A stretch of 64,000 bases of DNA from Bacillota bacterium. GTDB lineage: Bacteria; Bacillota; Clostridia; Christensenellales; SZUA-584. Positions 7,835 through 18,500 of the stretch are shown here, one piece after another. The translations under genes and the position numbers were made by a program. Within the stretch, counting starts at the first letter, position 1. Each line of letters begins with the position of its first letter. The stretch is taken from assembly GCA_023410475.1 (NCBI GenBank), contig JAEYPS010000032.1, positions 62,001 through 126,000 on the forward strand, in the 5' to 3' direction. The notes below the pieces were generated by a model. It was not told where the DNA came from. It made no database searches and worked only from the letters and a program-made list of their open reading frames with translations.

Positions 7835-10161
7835 GTACATTGCGAAAGGTACAACACGCGGAGCGCGAGAGCTTCCGAGTTTCCCAGAGCGTCCAGCAGG
7901 CCATTCCCATCAACAAGGTGTATGAGGATGGCATTTTTCGTGTGGGACGCAATTTCTCAAAAACCATGCGGTTTTCGGATATCAACTACCGTGTGGCTTC
8001 CAAAGACGACCAGATGACCATGTTCATGAAATACTGTGATCTCATCAACGCAATCGACAGCGAAGCGGTCACCAAGATCACGATCAACAACAGACGGCTG
8101 AATCGTAGGGATTTTAAAGCGAGAATACTCTTGCCAGGTGAAGACGATGGGCTGGCAGTCTATCGCGACGAGTATAATGCCATGCTGATGGACAAGGCCG
8201 CAAAGTCGTCCAATAACATGGTTCAGGAGAAATACATTACCGTCTCGTCGCATAAAAAAAACATCCTTGAAGCGCGGATGTTATTCTCACGGTTGACCAC
8301 AGATATGTCGTCGCACTTTTCCAAGCTGGGCAGCCGAACGCAGGAACTGGACACCACGGAGCGGCTGCGGATATTCCATGACTTCTACCGCTTGGGAGAG
8401 GAAGTGCATTACAACTTTGATCTTAAAAGCACCATGCGAAAAGGCCACGATTTCAGGGACTATATCTGCCCCGACAGTATGGAATTGAATAAAGATTACA
8501 CCAGGATAGGGTACAAATACTGTCGTGTGTTCTATATGCGCGAATATGCCTCGTTCATCAAGGACAGAATGATCACCGAATTTATGGACTTGCCCAAGGA
8601 TATGATGCTGTCCATCGACATGCTGCCGATACCCACCGACGAGGCCGTGAAGATCATAAACAAGCTGATTTTGGGCGCGGAAACGGACAAAGCGCGGTTC
8701 ATGCGCAAGCAAAACAGCAACGGTAATTTTACAGCGGATATCCCGTATGATCTCCAGCAACGCGCTGAAGAGTTGAAGGAATTCATGGACGACCTGACGA
8801 GCCGGGATCAGCGGATGCTTTTTGCCACGGTAACGCTGGTGGTTATAGCGGACAGCCTCAAAGAGTTGGATGAGGATACTGAGAGCGTGTTGTCAATCGC
8901 CAGAAAGCACATCTGCCAGTTTACATCCCTGACGTATCAGCAGATGGATGGACTTTATACAGTCCTCCCGTTCGGTCTGCACAAGCTGCCGTTCAAGTGG
9001 CGCACGCTCACGACCGAAAGTACCGCCGTCCTCATGCCATTCAACACGATGGACATACAGGATGTGAACGGCATCTATTACGGCATAAACGCTATTTCCA
9101 AAAACCTAATACTGGCGGACAGGCGCGAACTACTGAACGCCAACGGCTTTGCGCTGGGCGTACCGGGTAGCGGCAAATCGTTCAAAATCAAAGAAGAAAT
9201 ACTGGCCCTCATCCTGCGCGGGGACGTGGATATCATTGCCATAGACCCCGAACGCGAATACGGTGATCTGTTCCGCGCCGTGGGCGGCGAAGTCATCCGC
9301 ATATCGGCGGGCAGCCACAACCATATCAACGCGATGGCGCTGAACCAGAACTACGGCGATGATGAAAACCCGATCATACTCAAATCCGAGTTTATTCTCT
9401 CGCTGGTAGAACAGCTCGTCGGCACGGGGAAGCTGAACGCAAAAGAAAAGTCACTGATCGACCGCTGCACAGCCAACGTCTATCGAAAATATATGGCAGA
9501 TGGCTTTTCGGGAACGCCGCCCACGCTCAAGGATTTCCGTCAGGAGATGCTGCGGCAGAACGAACCGGAGGCCAAAGAGGTGGCGCTGGCGATCGAGCTG
9601 TTTACGGACGGAAGTTTGAACACCTTTGCGCAGCAGACCAACGTCAACGTGGACAGCCAGTATCTTGTATACGACATCAAGGACTTGGGCAAGCAGCTTC
9701 GCACAATCGGGATGCTGGTGGTGCTTGACAACATCTTCAACCGAGTAACTGCGAACCGCGAAAAGGGACGGCGCACGTTCATCTATATAGACGAGATTTA
9801 TTTGTTGTTTCAGAATGAATATTCGTCAAACTTTCTCTTTGAACTGTGGAAGCGTGTGCGTAAATACGGCGCGTGTGCGACGGGTGTGACGCAGAACGTG
9901 TCCGACCTGCTTGTGTCTCATACTGCGAGGACAATGCTTGCCAACTCTGAATTTCTTCTGTTAATGAATCAGGCCCCAACCGACCGGATTGAGCTGGCGA
10001 ACCTGATCAACATATCTGAGGCGCAGTTGTCGCATATCACCGACAACGACAAGGCGGGTATAGGGCTGCTCAAATATGCAGGAAGTATCGTGCCTTTTGA
10101 GGATGATTTTCCGCATGACACGAAGCTGTATAAGTTGATGACGACTACGATGGGCGAATAG
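7828..10161 (+). CDS. virB4: VirB4-type conjugation ATPase
   Basis: This 777-aa protein has an N-terminal VirB4/TraE domain and a C-terminal P-loop ATPase. Walker A is GVPGSGKS at ~445. Downstream, IAIDPEREYGDLF and the acidic Walker B IYIDEIYLLFQNE are clear. VirB4 powers assembly and substrate transfer in type IV secretion. The gene is followed by a strong terminator, after which the BREX island begins. The peptidoglycan hydrolase that normally comes next in this operon is displaced ~15 kb to the right. Confidence 0.95.
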   Translation: MLSTLRKVQHAERESFRVSQSVQQAIPINKVYEDGIFRVGRNFSKTMRFSDINYRVASKDDQMTMFMKYCDLINAIDSEAVTKITINNRRLNRRDFKARILLPGEDDGLAVYRDEYNAMLMDKAAKSSNNMVQEKYITVSSHKKNILEARMLFSRLTTDMSSHFSKLGSRTQELDTTERLRIFHDFYRLGEEVHYNFDLKSTMRKGHDFRDYICPDSMELNKDYTRIGYKYCRVFYMREYASFIKDRMITEFMDLPKDMMLSIDMLPIPTDEAVKIINKLILGAETDKARFMRKQNSNGNFTADIPYDLQQRAEELKEFMDDLTSRDQRMLFATVTLVVIADSLKELDEDTESVLSIARKHICQFTSLTYQQMDGLYTVLPFGLHKLPFKWRTLTTESTAVLMPFNTMDIQDVNGIYYGINAISKNLILADRRELLNANGFALGVPGSGKSFKIKEEILALILRGDVDIIAIDPEREYGDLFRAVGGEVIRISAGSHNHINAMALNQNYGDDENPIILKSEFILSLVEQLVGTGKLNAKEKSLIDRCTANVYRKYMADGFSGTPPTLKDFRQEMLRQNEPEAKEVALAIELFTDGSLNTFAQQTNVNVDSQYLVYDIKDLGKQLRTIGMLVVLDNIFNRVTANREKGRRTFIYIDEIYLLFQNEYSSNFLFELWKRVRKYGACATGVTQNVSDLLVSHTARTMLANSEFLLLMNQAPTDRIELANLINISEAQLSHITDNDKAGIGLLKYAGSIVPFEDDFPHDTKLYKLMTTTMGE

Positions 10162-10227
10162 AAAAGTTCTACCGGTGACATGCATACAATAAATTTTGAG
10201 CATTATGTAGCTTATTATTTCTTTTAC

Positions 10228-10258
10228 AGGGGGGCGGCACAAAGCTGTCCCCTTTTTT
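10228..10258 (+). terminator. Terminator after virB4
   Basis: A GC-rich hairpin (GGGGCGGC, short loop, GCTGTCCCC) is followed by six T. It separates conjugation transcription from the defence island. Confidence 0.75.
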
Positions 10259-10608
10259 GGATATGTTTTTCGTTATTATTATAAAAATAAGTGTTTCACA
10301 ACCATAGAATTTTGACTTTGATGTGTGTTAACATCAATTTGTAGATAAGTTTGTTGAAATATGCGATACAAATGAATATAATTACAACTGTGTATATTTG
10401 TAATTATTAAAAGTGAGAAATTCACAGGGAAGTTAACCCGTTTTATTGAAAAAAAGACCTCGAATGAAACTAAACGAAAGTATATAGATGGAGATATTCA
10501 ACAATACAACAAAGCTTGGGGAGTATTTGGCACAATATACTAAATATAGATTGGGTGGACAAACCCTGATTTAGAATCTTAATATGTACGGGTTTAGGAG
10601 ATTACTTC
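10259..10608. other. AT-rich leader region of the BREX-like island
   Basis: No gene is visible. It contains two inverted repeats: TTGATGT-N6-ACATCAA (10318-10337, right after TTGACT) and AATTACAA-N10-TTGTAATT (10380-10405). Either could be an operator for the island promoter. A clear extended -10/-35 pair was not found. TTTAGGAGA (10590-10598) is the ribosome-binding site of the first island gene. Confidence 0.4.
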
Positions 10609-13260
10609 ATGGGCGATTATGGAGAGAAACAAAGGCGCGCGGAGCTATTTTGTTCCAAGAAAAATAGCGACGCAATAGTTTCTATTGGAAGTAAAACTAT
10701 AATTGCTGACACCTCTCTCTCGTTAAGAGCTTTTTTTCTGAATTGGCTATATGGAAGACATGCTTTAGGATATACTGTTACTGGCTTGATGGAATGTATC
10801 GATCAAGCCTCGACATATATTCGTAAGAGAGGGAAATGTTCGGTTGACATATGGAGCATTTCACAATATACCGTCTTTAAAACACTCTATAATAAATTAA
10901 TGGGTGATAAGGAATTTTGGACTATCGACGGGGATACTTATAACTATTTTATTAAAGCTGGGGAGTATTATTTAAAGTTCTTGGAAGAAAAGGCAAATAG
11001 CATTGAAAAAAAACTAAAGGTTTCAAAGATACCCAATTTGCAAGTAACAGACTCAGTACCAATGGTCGCAAAAGTGGCTTCACAGGGAAGAAATACAAAT
11101 TACTACTATAGTTATAAAATCAATGGTAAAGCCATTATCAATGCCATAAGCGTGCCCAGTATATATGCTCTTCATTTTAGCACCGTAAAAAAAGAACTAA
11201 TTATACCGTATCTTAATAACAAAGGTATTAATGGATATACAGATTTAACATACGAGCGTGCTAAGAACGCCGAAGATATAACCCCCGTTCCCGCCCATAC
11301 TATTACGCCCGTTATACACATTAACGGTGTTAATTATGATACACTTACAGGTGCGGTAATAGCCGACTCGGTCAGGGAAAGCGTTCAAACTCTTCCCACA
11401 AGTCTTTCTCAAGAGATTGTTGAGACTTCATCATTACCAGTAGCGGTCGAAATGGAGGAAGCGGTTACTGTATCCGAACTTGCATCGCAGAGTGCTATCG
11501 ACCCCGAAGCAGTAATTGTATGGTTGATTACGCAGCCTAACGCCAATGGCACCTTGTACTTGGAAAACGTTGCGCGGCAATATATGAGCGCACTTCGTTC
11601 TGCACCATCAAAGTTGGATATCCCCGTAGCCCTAGATTCAAGAAACGTTTTTACCTGCCATACGCCAGAGGAGCTAAACTATTACTGGGATATTTGCAAA
11701 GCAGCGCCAAACTATAAACAGGTCAACATCGGCACATCGGGTGCATTCTCTGCCGGTATGGGTTGTATGCTAAAATACCTACAGCACTTATCGGACACCC
11801 CCATGCTGTCGGCCCAAACGCATACAAGTCCTGCTTACGTTACTCCTGCCGTGCCGTCTATGCCTGTGCTTAATACTATGGTTATTGAGCAACTGACCGG
11901 CGTGCTTTCGGCGCGTTTCACAAACGGATACAGGCTGAACTCCCCGATTGAATTGGTGCGATTCAAGTCTTTTGCTGAAGAAGATTTAGACGAGAAACTC
12001 ACGTTGACCGACGATGAACTGAAAAGCTATATCGCAGCTTGTGGGACAACCTATGATGGTAAAGTATACGCCGTGTCCGCACAGGCAAAGGAGCGAATCA
12101 AGGAACTGGTGGAGGAATACTTCGCCAATGGAGCACAAGCCATTTTCCATGCAGAGTTCTACGCCAAGAACGAGAACTGGCTCTTCGGGGCAAGCGTGAT
12201 GTCAGAGGATATGCTTATCGGCATAATTCGTAGGCTGTTCCCAAAGTTGTCGTTCACGCAGACCTATTTCGGCTACACGAATGCTTCCGTCTTTGCCGCT
12301 CTGGAGAGTGAAATCCTCAGAGTGTGGGACGGCGATGTTCTGCTGACCTACGACCAACTTGCCGAGCGGTTGCCGTACATACCCCTCGAAAGGATAAAGT
12401 ACGCTCTCGGTCAAAACGGCGATTTCATATGGAGCAGCGTGGAGACATTCTCCCATATTAGCCGGATTGAAATCACCGAAGAGGAGCGGGAAGCAATCCG
12501 TGCCGCTGCCGTGCGGGAGTGCAATGCCCGCGGCTATGTCTCTATTACAGACCTGCCCTTCGGGGGAATCGAGGAGCGGAACTACGAACTGTCCATAACT
12601 GCGGTTCATAACGCGATCTACCGTATTTGCCTGTCGGACAGGTTTGACAAGAAAGGAAAAATCGTCACGCGCAAAGGCGATGTCTTTGACGCTCTGATCA
12701 TTATGAAAGAATACTGCCGAACCATAGAAAAATGTACGCTGGACGATCTCTTGAACTTTGAGAAGGAACTGACCGGCGAAGTCCACCGATGGATACCGAT
12801 GGAAGCGGGTAACACCATTCTGGTTCGTGTTGACAAAGAAAACTATGTGGCGGACAGATATGTCCACTTCAACGCTGACCAGATTGACGAGGCAATGGAA
12901 CTGGTTGTTAATAGTGAATATCTTCCGCTTAAGTCTTTCACCACGTTTGGGGCGTTCCCCGACTGCGGGCAGACTTGGAACTTGTTCCTGCTCGAAAGCT
13001 ACTGCCGCCGTTTCAGCCGGAAGTTTCGATTTGATACCCCGTCGGTCAATTCGCGGAACGCTGGAACGGTTATTCGCAAAAGCTGTGCCATGGATTATAC
13101 AGAGATAATGACCGACGCCGTGGCGAATGCCGACGTCCCCTTAAAGGACATGGCCGTAAGCCGTTTCCTGTTCGACAGCGGCTACACGGGCAGAAGCACA
13201 ACTGCAAAGGTCAGCGAAATCATAGATAAGGCGAAAGCCATACGAGAAAGGAAGGATTGA
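10609..13260 (+). CDS. Large unknown protein, first gene of the BREX-like island
   Basis: This 883-aa protein belongs to no family I recognise. It has no membrane segment, no P-loop and no obvious nuclease motif. Two stretches look like copies of one helical module. One is at residues ~85-127 (DKEFWTIDGDT... YYLKFLEEK) and one at ~355-395 (NYKQVNIGTSGAFSAG... YLQHLS). A proline-rich linker follows the second copy (~400-420). Residues ~430-880 are predicted helical, with segments such as LLTYDQLAERLPYIPLERIK that look like winged-helix units. The first ~850 nt are clearly more AT-rich than the rest. It ends 1 nt before brxP, so it is probably in the same operon. DNA recognition is only a guess from the helical modules. 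Confidence 0.65.
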   Translation: MGDYGEKQRRAELFCSKKNSDAIVSIGSKTIIADTSLSLRAFFLNWLYGRHALGYTVTGLMECIDQASTYIRKRGKCSVDIWSISQYTVFKTLYNKLMGDKEFWTIDGDTYNYFIKAGEYYLKFLEEKANSIEKKLKVSKIPNLQVTDSVPMVAKVASQGRNTNYYYSYKINGKAIINAISVPSIYALHFSTVKKELIIPYLNNKGINGYTDLTYERAKNAEDITPVPAHTITPVIHINGVNYDTLTGAVIADSVRESVQTLPTSLSQEIVETSSLPVAVEMEEAVTVSELASQSAIDPEAVIVWLITQPNANGTLYLENVARQYMSALRSAPSKLDIPVALDSRNVFTCHTPEELNYYWDICKAAPNYKQVNIGTSGAFSAGMGCMLKYLQHLSDTPMLSAQTHTSPAYVTPAVPSMPVLNTMVIEQLTGVLSARFTNGYRLNSPIELVRFKSFAEEDLDEKLTLTDDELKSYIAACGTTYDGKVYAVSAQAKERIKELVEEYFANGAQAIFHAEFYAKNENWLFGASVMSEDMLIGIIRRLFPKLSFTQTYFGYTNASVFAALESEILRVWDGDVLLTYDQLAERLPYIPLERIKYALGQNGDFIWSSVETFSHISRIEITEEEREAIRAAAVRECNARGYVSITDLPFGGIEERNYELSITAVHNAIYRICLSDRFDKKGKIVTRKGDVFDALIIMKEYCRTIEKCTLDDLLNFEKELTGEVHRWIPMEAGNTILVRVDKENYVADRYVHFNADQIDEAMELVVNSEYLPLKSFTTFGAFPDCGQTWNLFLLESYCRRFSRKFRFDTPSVNSRNAGTVIRKSCAMDYTEIMTDAVANADVPLKDMAVSRFLFDSGYTGRSTTAKVSEIIDKAKAIRERKD

Positions 13261-13261
13261 G

Positions 13262-15586
13262 TTGTACTCATACACATACGACAATACAACAGGCGGTTTA
13301 CTTCTTAATTCCTCACCGACTGGGTTCTCAAAAGAACCCCGCCCCGTTTACGCGCCCGAACTGGATGTGCTGGGCTTAGATAAATATTGGAGGTACGACA
13401 AACAAATCGACCGCCCCTATATGTGGGCGGAGGCGAACAACTATTACTACCGCGGGATGCTCGTCGCAAAATTGAAAGGCGGAAATATTTACACCGCCCC
13501 TGAGATTATCATACCGAACGGCGAGGACGGCAAGCCCGTAATGCCTGAACCCAATGGCATATCGCTTCGCCCTGTTGACATAGAAGCAATGGTGGAGGCA
13601 AACCGTGAGATGCTTGAAATCATCGAGCAGACCACGGTCAAGAAGATACTTGCTATTTACATCAAGTACAAGGATAGGCTTGACTGTTTCCACGTAGCGT
13701 TTTCAGGTGGTAAGGACAGCTGTGTCTTGCTCGACCTTGTTAAGAAAGCCCTGCCCAAGGGCAGTTTCGTAGTGGTGTTTGGTGACACGGGGATGGAGTT
13801 CCCCGACACTTATGATATCATCAAAAAGGCTAAGCAGCAATGTGTGGAGGACGAGATACCGTTTTACATTGCCAAATCGCACCTCAACCCCAAAGAGTCG
13901 TGGGAGCTGTTTGGCCCTCCGTCGCGTGTCCTACGCTGGTGCTGCTCGGTGCATAAAAGCACCCCGCAGACGTTGAAACTGCGAGAAATAACGGGTAAGA
14001 ATGACTATACCGGATTGGCTTTCGTAGGCGTTCGGGCTCAGGAAAGTGCGACACGTGCTGAATATGATTACTTTAATGATAGTAAGAAGATAAAGGGTCA
14101 ATTCAGCCACAACTCAATACTCGAATGGACTTCAGCTGAAGTGTGGCTTTATATATATGCAAATGGTGTCATTTTGAACGAGGCATATAAGAAGGGTAGT
14201 GCAAGGGTTGGCTGTATCTGTTGCCCAATGGGTGGGGGCAAGGCAGGATTTATTGAGAATAAAAACTACACCGACAATGTGAGTGGCTACTTCGAGATTA
14301 TAAAAAAGTCAAACGGGAGAAAAATTGCAAATGTTGACGAATATGTCAAGAGCGGTGGTTGGAGTGCCCGCAAGAATGGTCGAGATTTAGCCAATAATCC
14401 GAATCACTGCACGGAGCGGTTTGAAAACGGTTACTTGACAATTACTGTTGAGAATGCTGCTTCTGATTGGCGCGAATGGATTAAGACGCTGGAATTGCCC
14501 TATGGAACCTATTCGGTTACTGAAACAAATAATGGATACATAGCAAGGCTAAAAGAAGAGGTGACCAAGCAGAATCCTTTATTAAGTCGCTTATTTCGGC
14601 AAGTATTTCATAAAGCGGCTTGTTGCAACGGTTGTAAAGTATGTGAAACCAATTGCCCTAATGGAGCAATTCAATTTACAGGTAATCGTGTGCATATAAA
14701 TGGCTGTGTTCATTGCCTAAGATGCCACGAAATAGATAGCGGTTGCTTATTATATCACTCATTACGTCATCCACAAGGAGGAGGAACCCCAATGAAAACG
14801 CTCAACACGATGTCGAACCACGCCCCGAAAACTGAGTGGCTGGCTGATTTCTTTGAAAGGAAGGATGAATTTTTCATCGAAAACTCCCTTAATAAGAAGA
14901 ATCAGCTGGGTCCGTTTTGCCGTTTCTTGAGGGATGCCAATCTTATCGATAAAACGAATCATGTCACTTCTTTTGTACATTTGGCAAACTCCTTGGGGTG
15001 GGAGTCTGACACAGTACAGGGGCTGATGTTGCTGAACCTTGTGGCTGAAAATCAGCAAGTTGAGTGGTATACAGCAAATTTTGAACTCGGTAGATACTAT
15101 CCTAAAAAGGATGTAATTGAGATGCTACTCGCTTCGGGTGTAGAACCGAGTAAATCTGGGAAATTTGACGCCCACGAGTCAATATGCTATGCCTTCAAGC
15201 GTCTGGTTGAAACGCCGCTTGGCAAAAGCCTGCGTTGGGGCTTTGTTACTGACGAGGGCAACATTGTCCGAACGAAATGTTCGGTAAGTGACCCGCGTGT
15301 GGTGTTGTACGGACTGTTCAAGTTCGCAGAGAAGTGCAACGACTACAAGGAGTACACGCTTGCCACGCTCTTGAACGACAGCATTGACCGTGACGGAATA
15401 AGCCCAACGCGTATCTTAGGGCTTGGCCGGGACGATATGATGCCGCTGTTATTGGGCTTATCGGCGAAATACCCTGAGTTTATCACGGCGTCGTTCACAC
15501 ATGACCTCGAAAAGATAACGCTTTCAAAGGACAAATCTTCGCAAGATGTACTCGACTTGTTTAAGGGGGGTAACGGAAATGCCTAA
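13262..15586 (+). CDS. brxP: BrxP-like PAPS reductase/ferredoxin/DUF4007 fusion
   Basis: This 774-aa protein starts at TTG 13262, behind AAAGGAAGG. Residues ~125-400 form a PP-loop ATPase of the PAPS-reductase/DndC group. SGGKDS is at 148-153, with GDTGMEFPDT, WCCSVHKSTP, FVGVRAQES and a CIC-CPMGG cluster after it. Residues ~454-500 hold a ferredoxin-like Fe-S segment (CCNGCKVCETNCPNG, CVHCLRC). From residue 511 a DUF4007 domain begins. In type 4 BREX this protein replaces the PglX methyltransferase. Related enzymes (DndC, SspD) activate DNA for phosphorothioation. It overlaps brxC by 8 nt. Confidence 0.85.
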   Translation: MYSYTYDNTTGGLLLNSSPTGFSKEPRPVYAPELDVLGLDKYWRYDKQIDRPYMWAEANNYYYRGMLVAKLKGGNIYTAPEIIIPNGEDGKPVMPEPNGISLRPVDIEAMVEANREMLEIIEQTTVKKILAIYIKYKDRLDCFHVAFSGGKDSCVLLDLVKKALPKGSFVVVFGDTGMEFPDTYDIIKKAKQQCVEDEIPFYIAKSHLNPKESWELFGPPSRVLRWCCSVHKSTPQTLKLREITGKNDYTGLAFVGVRAQESATRAEYDYFNDSKKIKGQFSHNSILEWTSAEVWLYIYANGVILNEAYKKGSARVGCICCPMGGGKAGFIENKNYTDNVSGYFEIIKKSNGRKIANVDEYVKSGGWSARKNGRDLANNPNHCTERFENGYLTITVENAASDWREWIKTLELPYGTYSVTETNNGYIARLKEEVTKQNPLLSRLFRQVFHKAACCNGCKVCETNCPNGAIQFTGNRVHINGCVHCLRCHEIDSGCLLYHSLRHPQGGGTPMKTLNTMSNHAPKTEWLADFFERKDEFFIENSLNKKNQLGPFCRFLRDANLIDKTNHVTSFVHLANSLGWESDTVQGLMLLNLVAENQQVEWYTANFELGRYYPKKDVIEMLLASGVEPSKSGKFDAHESICYAFKRLVETPLGKSLRWGFVTDEGNIVRTKCSVSDPRVVLYGLFKFAEKCNDYKEYTLATLLNDSIDRDGISPTRILGLGRDDMMPLLLGLSAKYPEFITASFTHDLEKITLSKDKSSQDVLDLFKGGNGNA
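14775..14794 (+). promoter_or_regulatory. Internal ribosome-binding site and ATG before the DUF4007 part of brxP
   Basis: AAGGAGGAGG at 14775-14784 lies 7 nt before an in-frame ATG (14792). That ATG begins exactly where the DUF4007 domain starts and would give a separate 264-aa protein. In the long frame the same bases encode a Gly-Gly-Gly linker. Confidence 0.6.
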
Positions 15587-18500
15587 CAACAAATACCGCG
15601 AATACTTTGATGTTGATGAGAAGTATTTCCCTTGTATTGATGATGCGGCAATCAATGCTGGCGCTCCTTGGGAAAATACCTATCCGCATAGCACGTTCAT
15701 TGATATGCTCACAGAGATGGAGCGTGCCTTGGCTCGGCAAAACAGCGGCAGGACGCTGTGGATTGAAGGTGCTTACGGTACGGGTAAGTCGCAATGCGCT
15801 TACGCCCTGCGAAGAATTCTCGAAGTGCAAGAGGATGAACTCCGAGCCTATTGGGATAGGTATGAGCCGCTAAAACAGAAAACCGACCTTCGCGAAAAGC
15901 TGATTGGTCATAAGAAAAAAGGAATCGTGGTGGCTCATCGTTATGCTTCAGGAGGCATAATGTCGGCACGTGACCTTTTCTTTGCCATACAGGAAAGCGT
16001 TAAAGCCGCTCTTATAAGGCAGAACGTGAGCTATCTCGGCGAGAATACACTAAAAGAGAGCATTATTGTGTGGCTCGAAGATGCGGACCATAAACTGATG
16101 TTCAATAGCCTTCTGCAAAACCCTGATAAAGAATGGCGGGCCTTGTTCTCCCAATCAACAGCCGACGAGGTGCTTAATACACTTCGCAAAAACGGCGAAG
16201 TCAAATCCTTAGTGGACAACATTTTCCGTCTTGCCGACAAGGAAGGTATTACTGCACTGACCATCGATTCAGACAGGCTCATCTCTTGGCTGACGGATAT
16301 CATTGACCGTAACAATGTCAAAGTCGTCTTTATCTGGGATGAGTTCTCTGATTACTTCAAAAACAACCGCGAGAGCCTTTCAGAGTTTCAAAAAGTCGCG
16401 GCTTTAGTTCAAAACAAATCGTTCTACTTCATAGTTGTGACACACGAGCCTCAACAAATTTATGTGGCAGACAATGACAGAGGTAATCAGTCCAAGGTTA
16501 GCGACCGCTTTATCTCCATACCGATTGCTTTGCCGGACAACATCGCCTTTAACCTCATAGGTCATGCTTTCAATGTGAAGCCTGCTGCCAAGCCGCAGTG
16601 GGACATCCTCGCCGATGACCTGAATGACCGCGTAAAAAACTCCCGCTCCAAGGTAATGACAGTTACCAAGATAGACAATCCGCAGGTGATGAAGGACATT
16701 ATGCCGCTTCACCCGATGGCGGCATTGCTCCTGAAAAATATAGCCTCTGCGTTCAAGTCTAATCAGCGTAGTATGTTCGATTTCATCAAATCCTCTAACA
16801 TAGATGACGTGAAGGCGTTCCAATGGTTTATTGAAAACACGGGTCCCTTTGACGAACACCCGCTTCTTACCGTGGATATGCTCTGGAACTTCTTCTATGA
16901 AAAAGGCAGGGACAACCTGACCTCTGATATTCGGCTGATACTGGACACGTTCCCGCAGCAGCAGAACCTGCGAGAGGATGAGAAGGCAGTCCTGAAAGCC
17001 ATCCTCATTATGCAGGCAATTGACCAGCGACTTGGCGGCACAATTGACCTTCTTAAGGCTACCGAGCAGAACCTTAGCTACGTCTTTGAGGGTATTCCTG
17101 ACTTGGAAGGAACGAAGTCTGCCAATATTGCCAAGGGTTTGAAAGATAAAGGCATTCTGGTTTCTAACCCGATAAGCGGCGGGCGTTATGTGTATGCCGC
17201 CGCTGTGCTTGCGGGCGACCAAGCGAAAATAGACAACTACAAGAAGGATGTAAGACAGAACAGTACCACCTCTAAACTCGTGACTGAGGGCGGGCTTTCT
17301 ACCGTATTGTCGCTTGCCCCCGCCCTGCGTTTGCGCTTTGAGTCTGAGCCGGGTACGGGCAAGATAATCCCCGTAACCGCAACCGCCGGCGAATTCACCC
17401 GTACAATCAATGTCCTCCGCGACAGAGCCACGGTCTGGAACTTCCAGGCTGTAATTGCATTTGCCAAAGATGATGCGGAAGCGGCAACATTCCGTAAAAC
17501 GCTTAGAGCAGCGGTTACGGATAAACAGTACGAGAACATTGTTTTCATTGATGCACTCTCAACTCCGCTTGGACAGGAGGCGTTTGAGCAGTATGTAGAC
17601 TTCTCCGCTATGGCGATGTACTACCAAGGCAATCAAAATACGTCATCGCGGGAAAGTGCAGATAAAGCCAAGCGTGTCTTAGACCAAGACTGGAAAAACC
17701 GTATCTACAACGGTCAGTTTGTCGTGTACACCTACACTAATCAAGAGGGTGAAAAACTCGGCAACGGGCAAGGTGTGGCAAGCGTTCTTCAGACCATAGT
17801 AATGAACAAATTCCCCTATGTGTTCGATTTCGCCAGTCTGACAGAGAGCCAGTTAAAAATCACTCCCGCGATGAAACAATCGGCAAAGTCCGGCATCTCG
17901 CAGACCACGAGCGGCGTCGTTGTCGGAATTGAGAAACACGTCCTACCGACCGTTTGGAAGATTGACAGGTATTGGGGAAATCCGACAACCGCCTCTTTAC
18001 CCATCTCAAAAATCAAAGTTGAGGTGGATAAACAAATTGAGGTGGCGTTTGCCCGTGACGGGCAGATTTCGATTGGCGAGATTTACGACTTTCTTGAGGA
18101 GACCTATGGCTTCGCGCCGTGCAACCTTTCGTCGTTCATCGCGGGCTTTCTTTTGAAAGAGTACGGCAGCGAGCCATTCCGTTACAGCGATTCTTCCGGT
18201 GGTCACGAGCAGATGACGCAGGATAAACTTGCGGAAATGCTCGGCAATTACATCGGCAAGTCTCCAAAGCCGACCTACATCGTAAAGATGACCGCCGACG
18301 AGATGGCGTTCTACGAACTGACCGAAAAAGCGTGGAGTATCCCTGCCAATTCGTGTTCGTCCGCAGACCAAGCTGCAAGAGCAGTATCCAAACAAATGCG
18401 AGATGAACTTAAACTACCAGTTTGGTGTCTTGAAGAGGTGGACACAGTCGGCATTTTTGACGTGGTTCAGAGGTACATTGAACTGGTTCAAAAAGAAGGT

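Noticed and set aside
13262..15586. brxP as two genes joined by a frameshift error
   Set aside because: The frame is open and continuous with sensible residues through the junction; the fusion is accepted, and only the internal ribosome site is noted.
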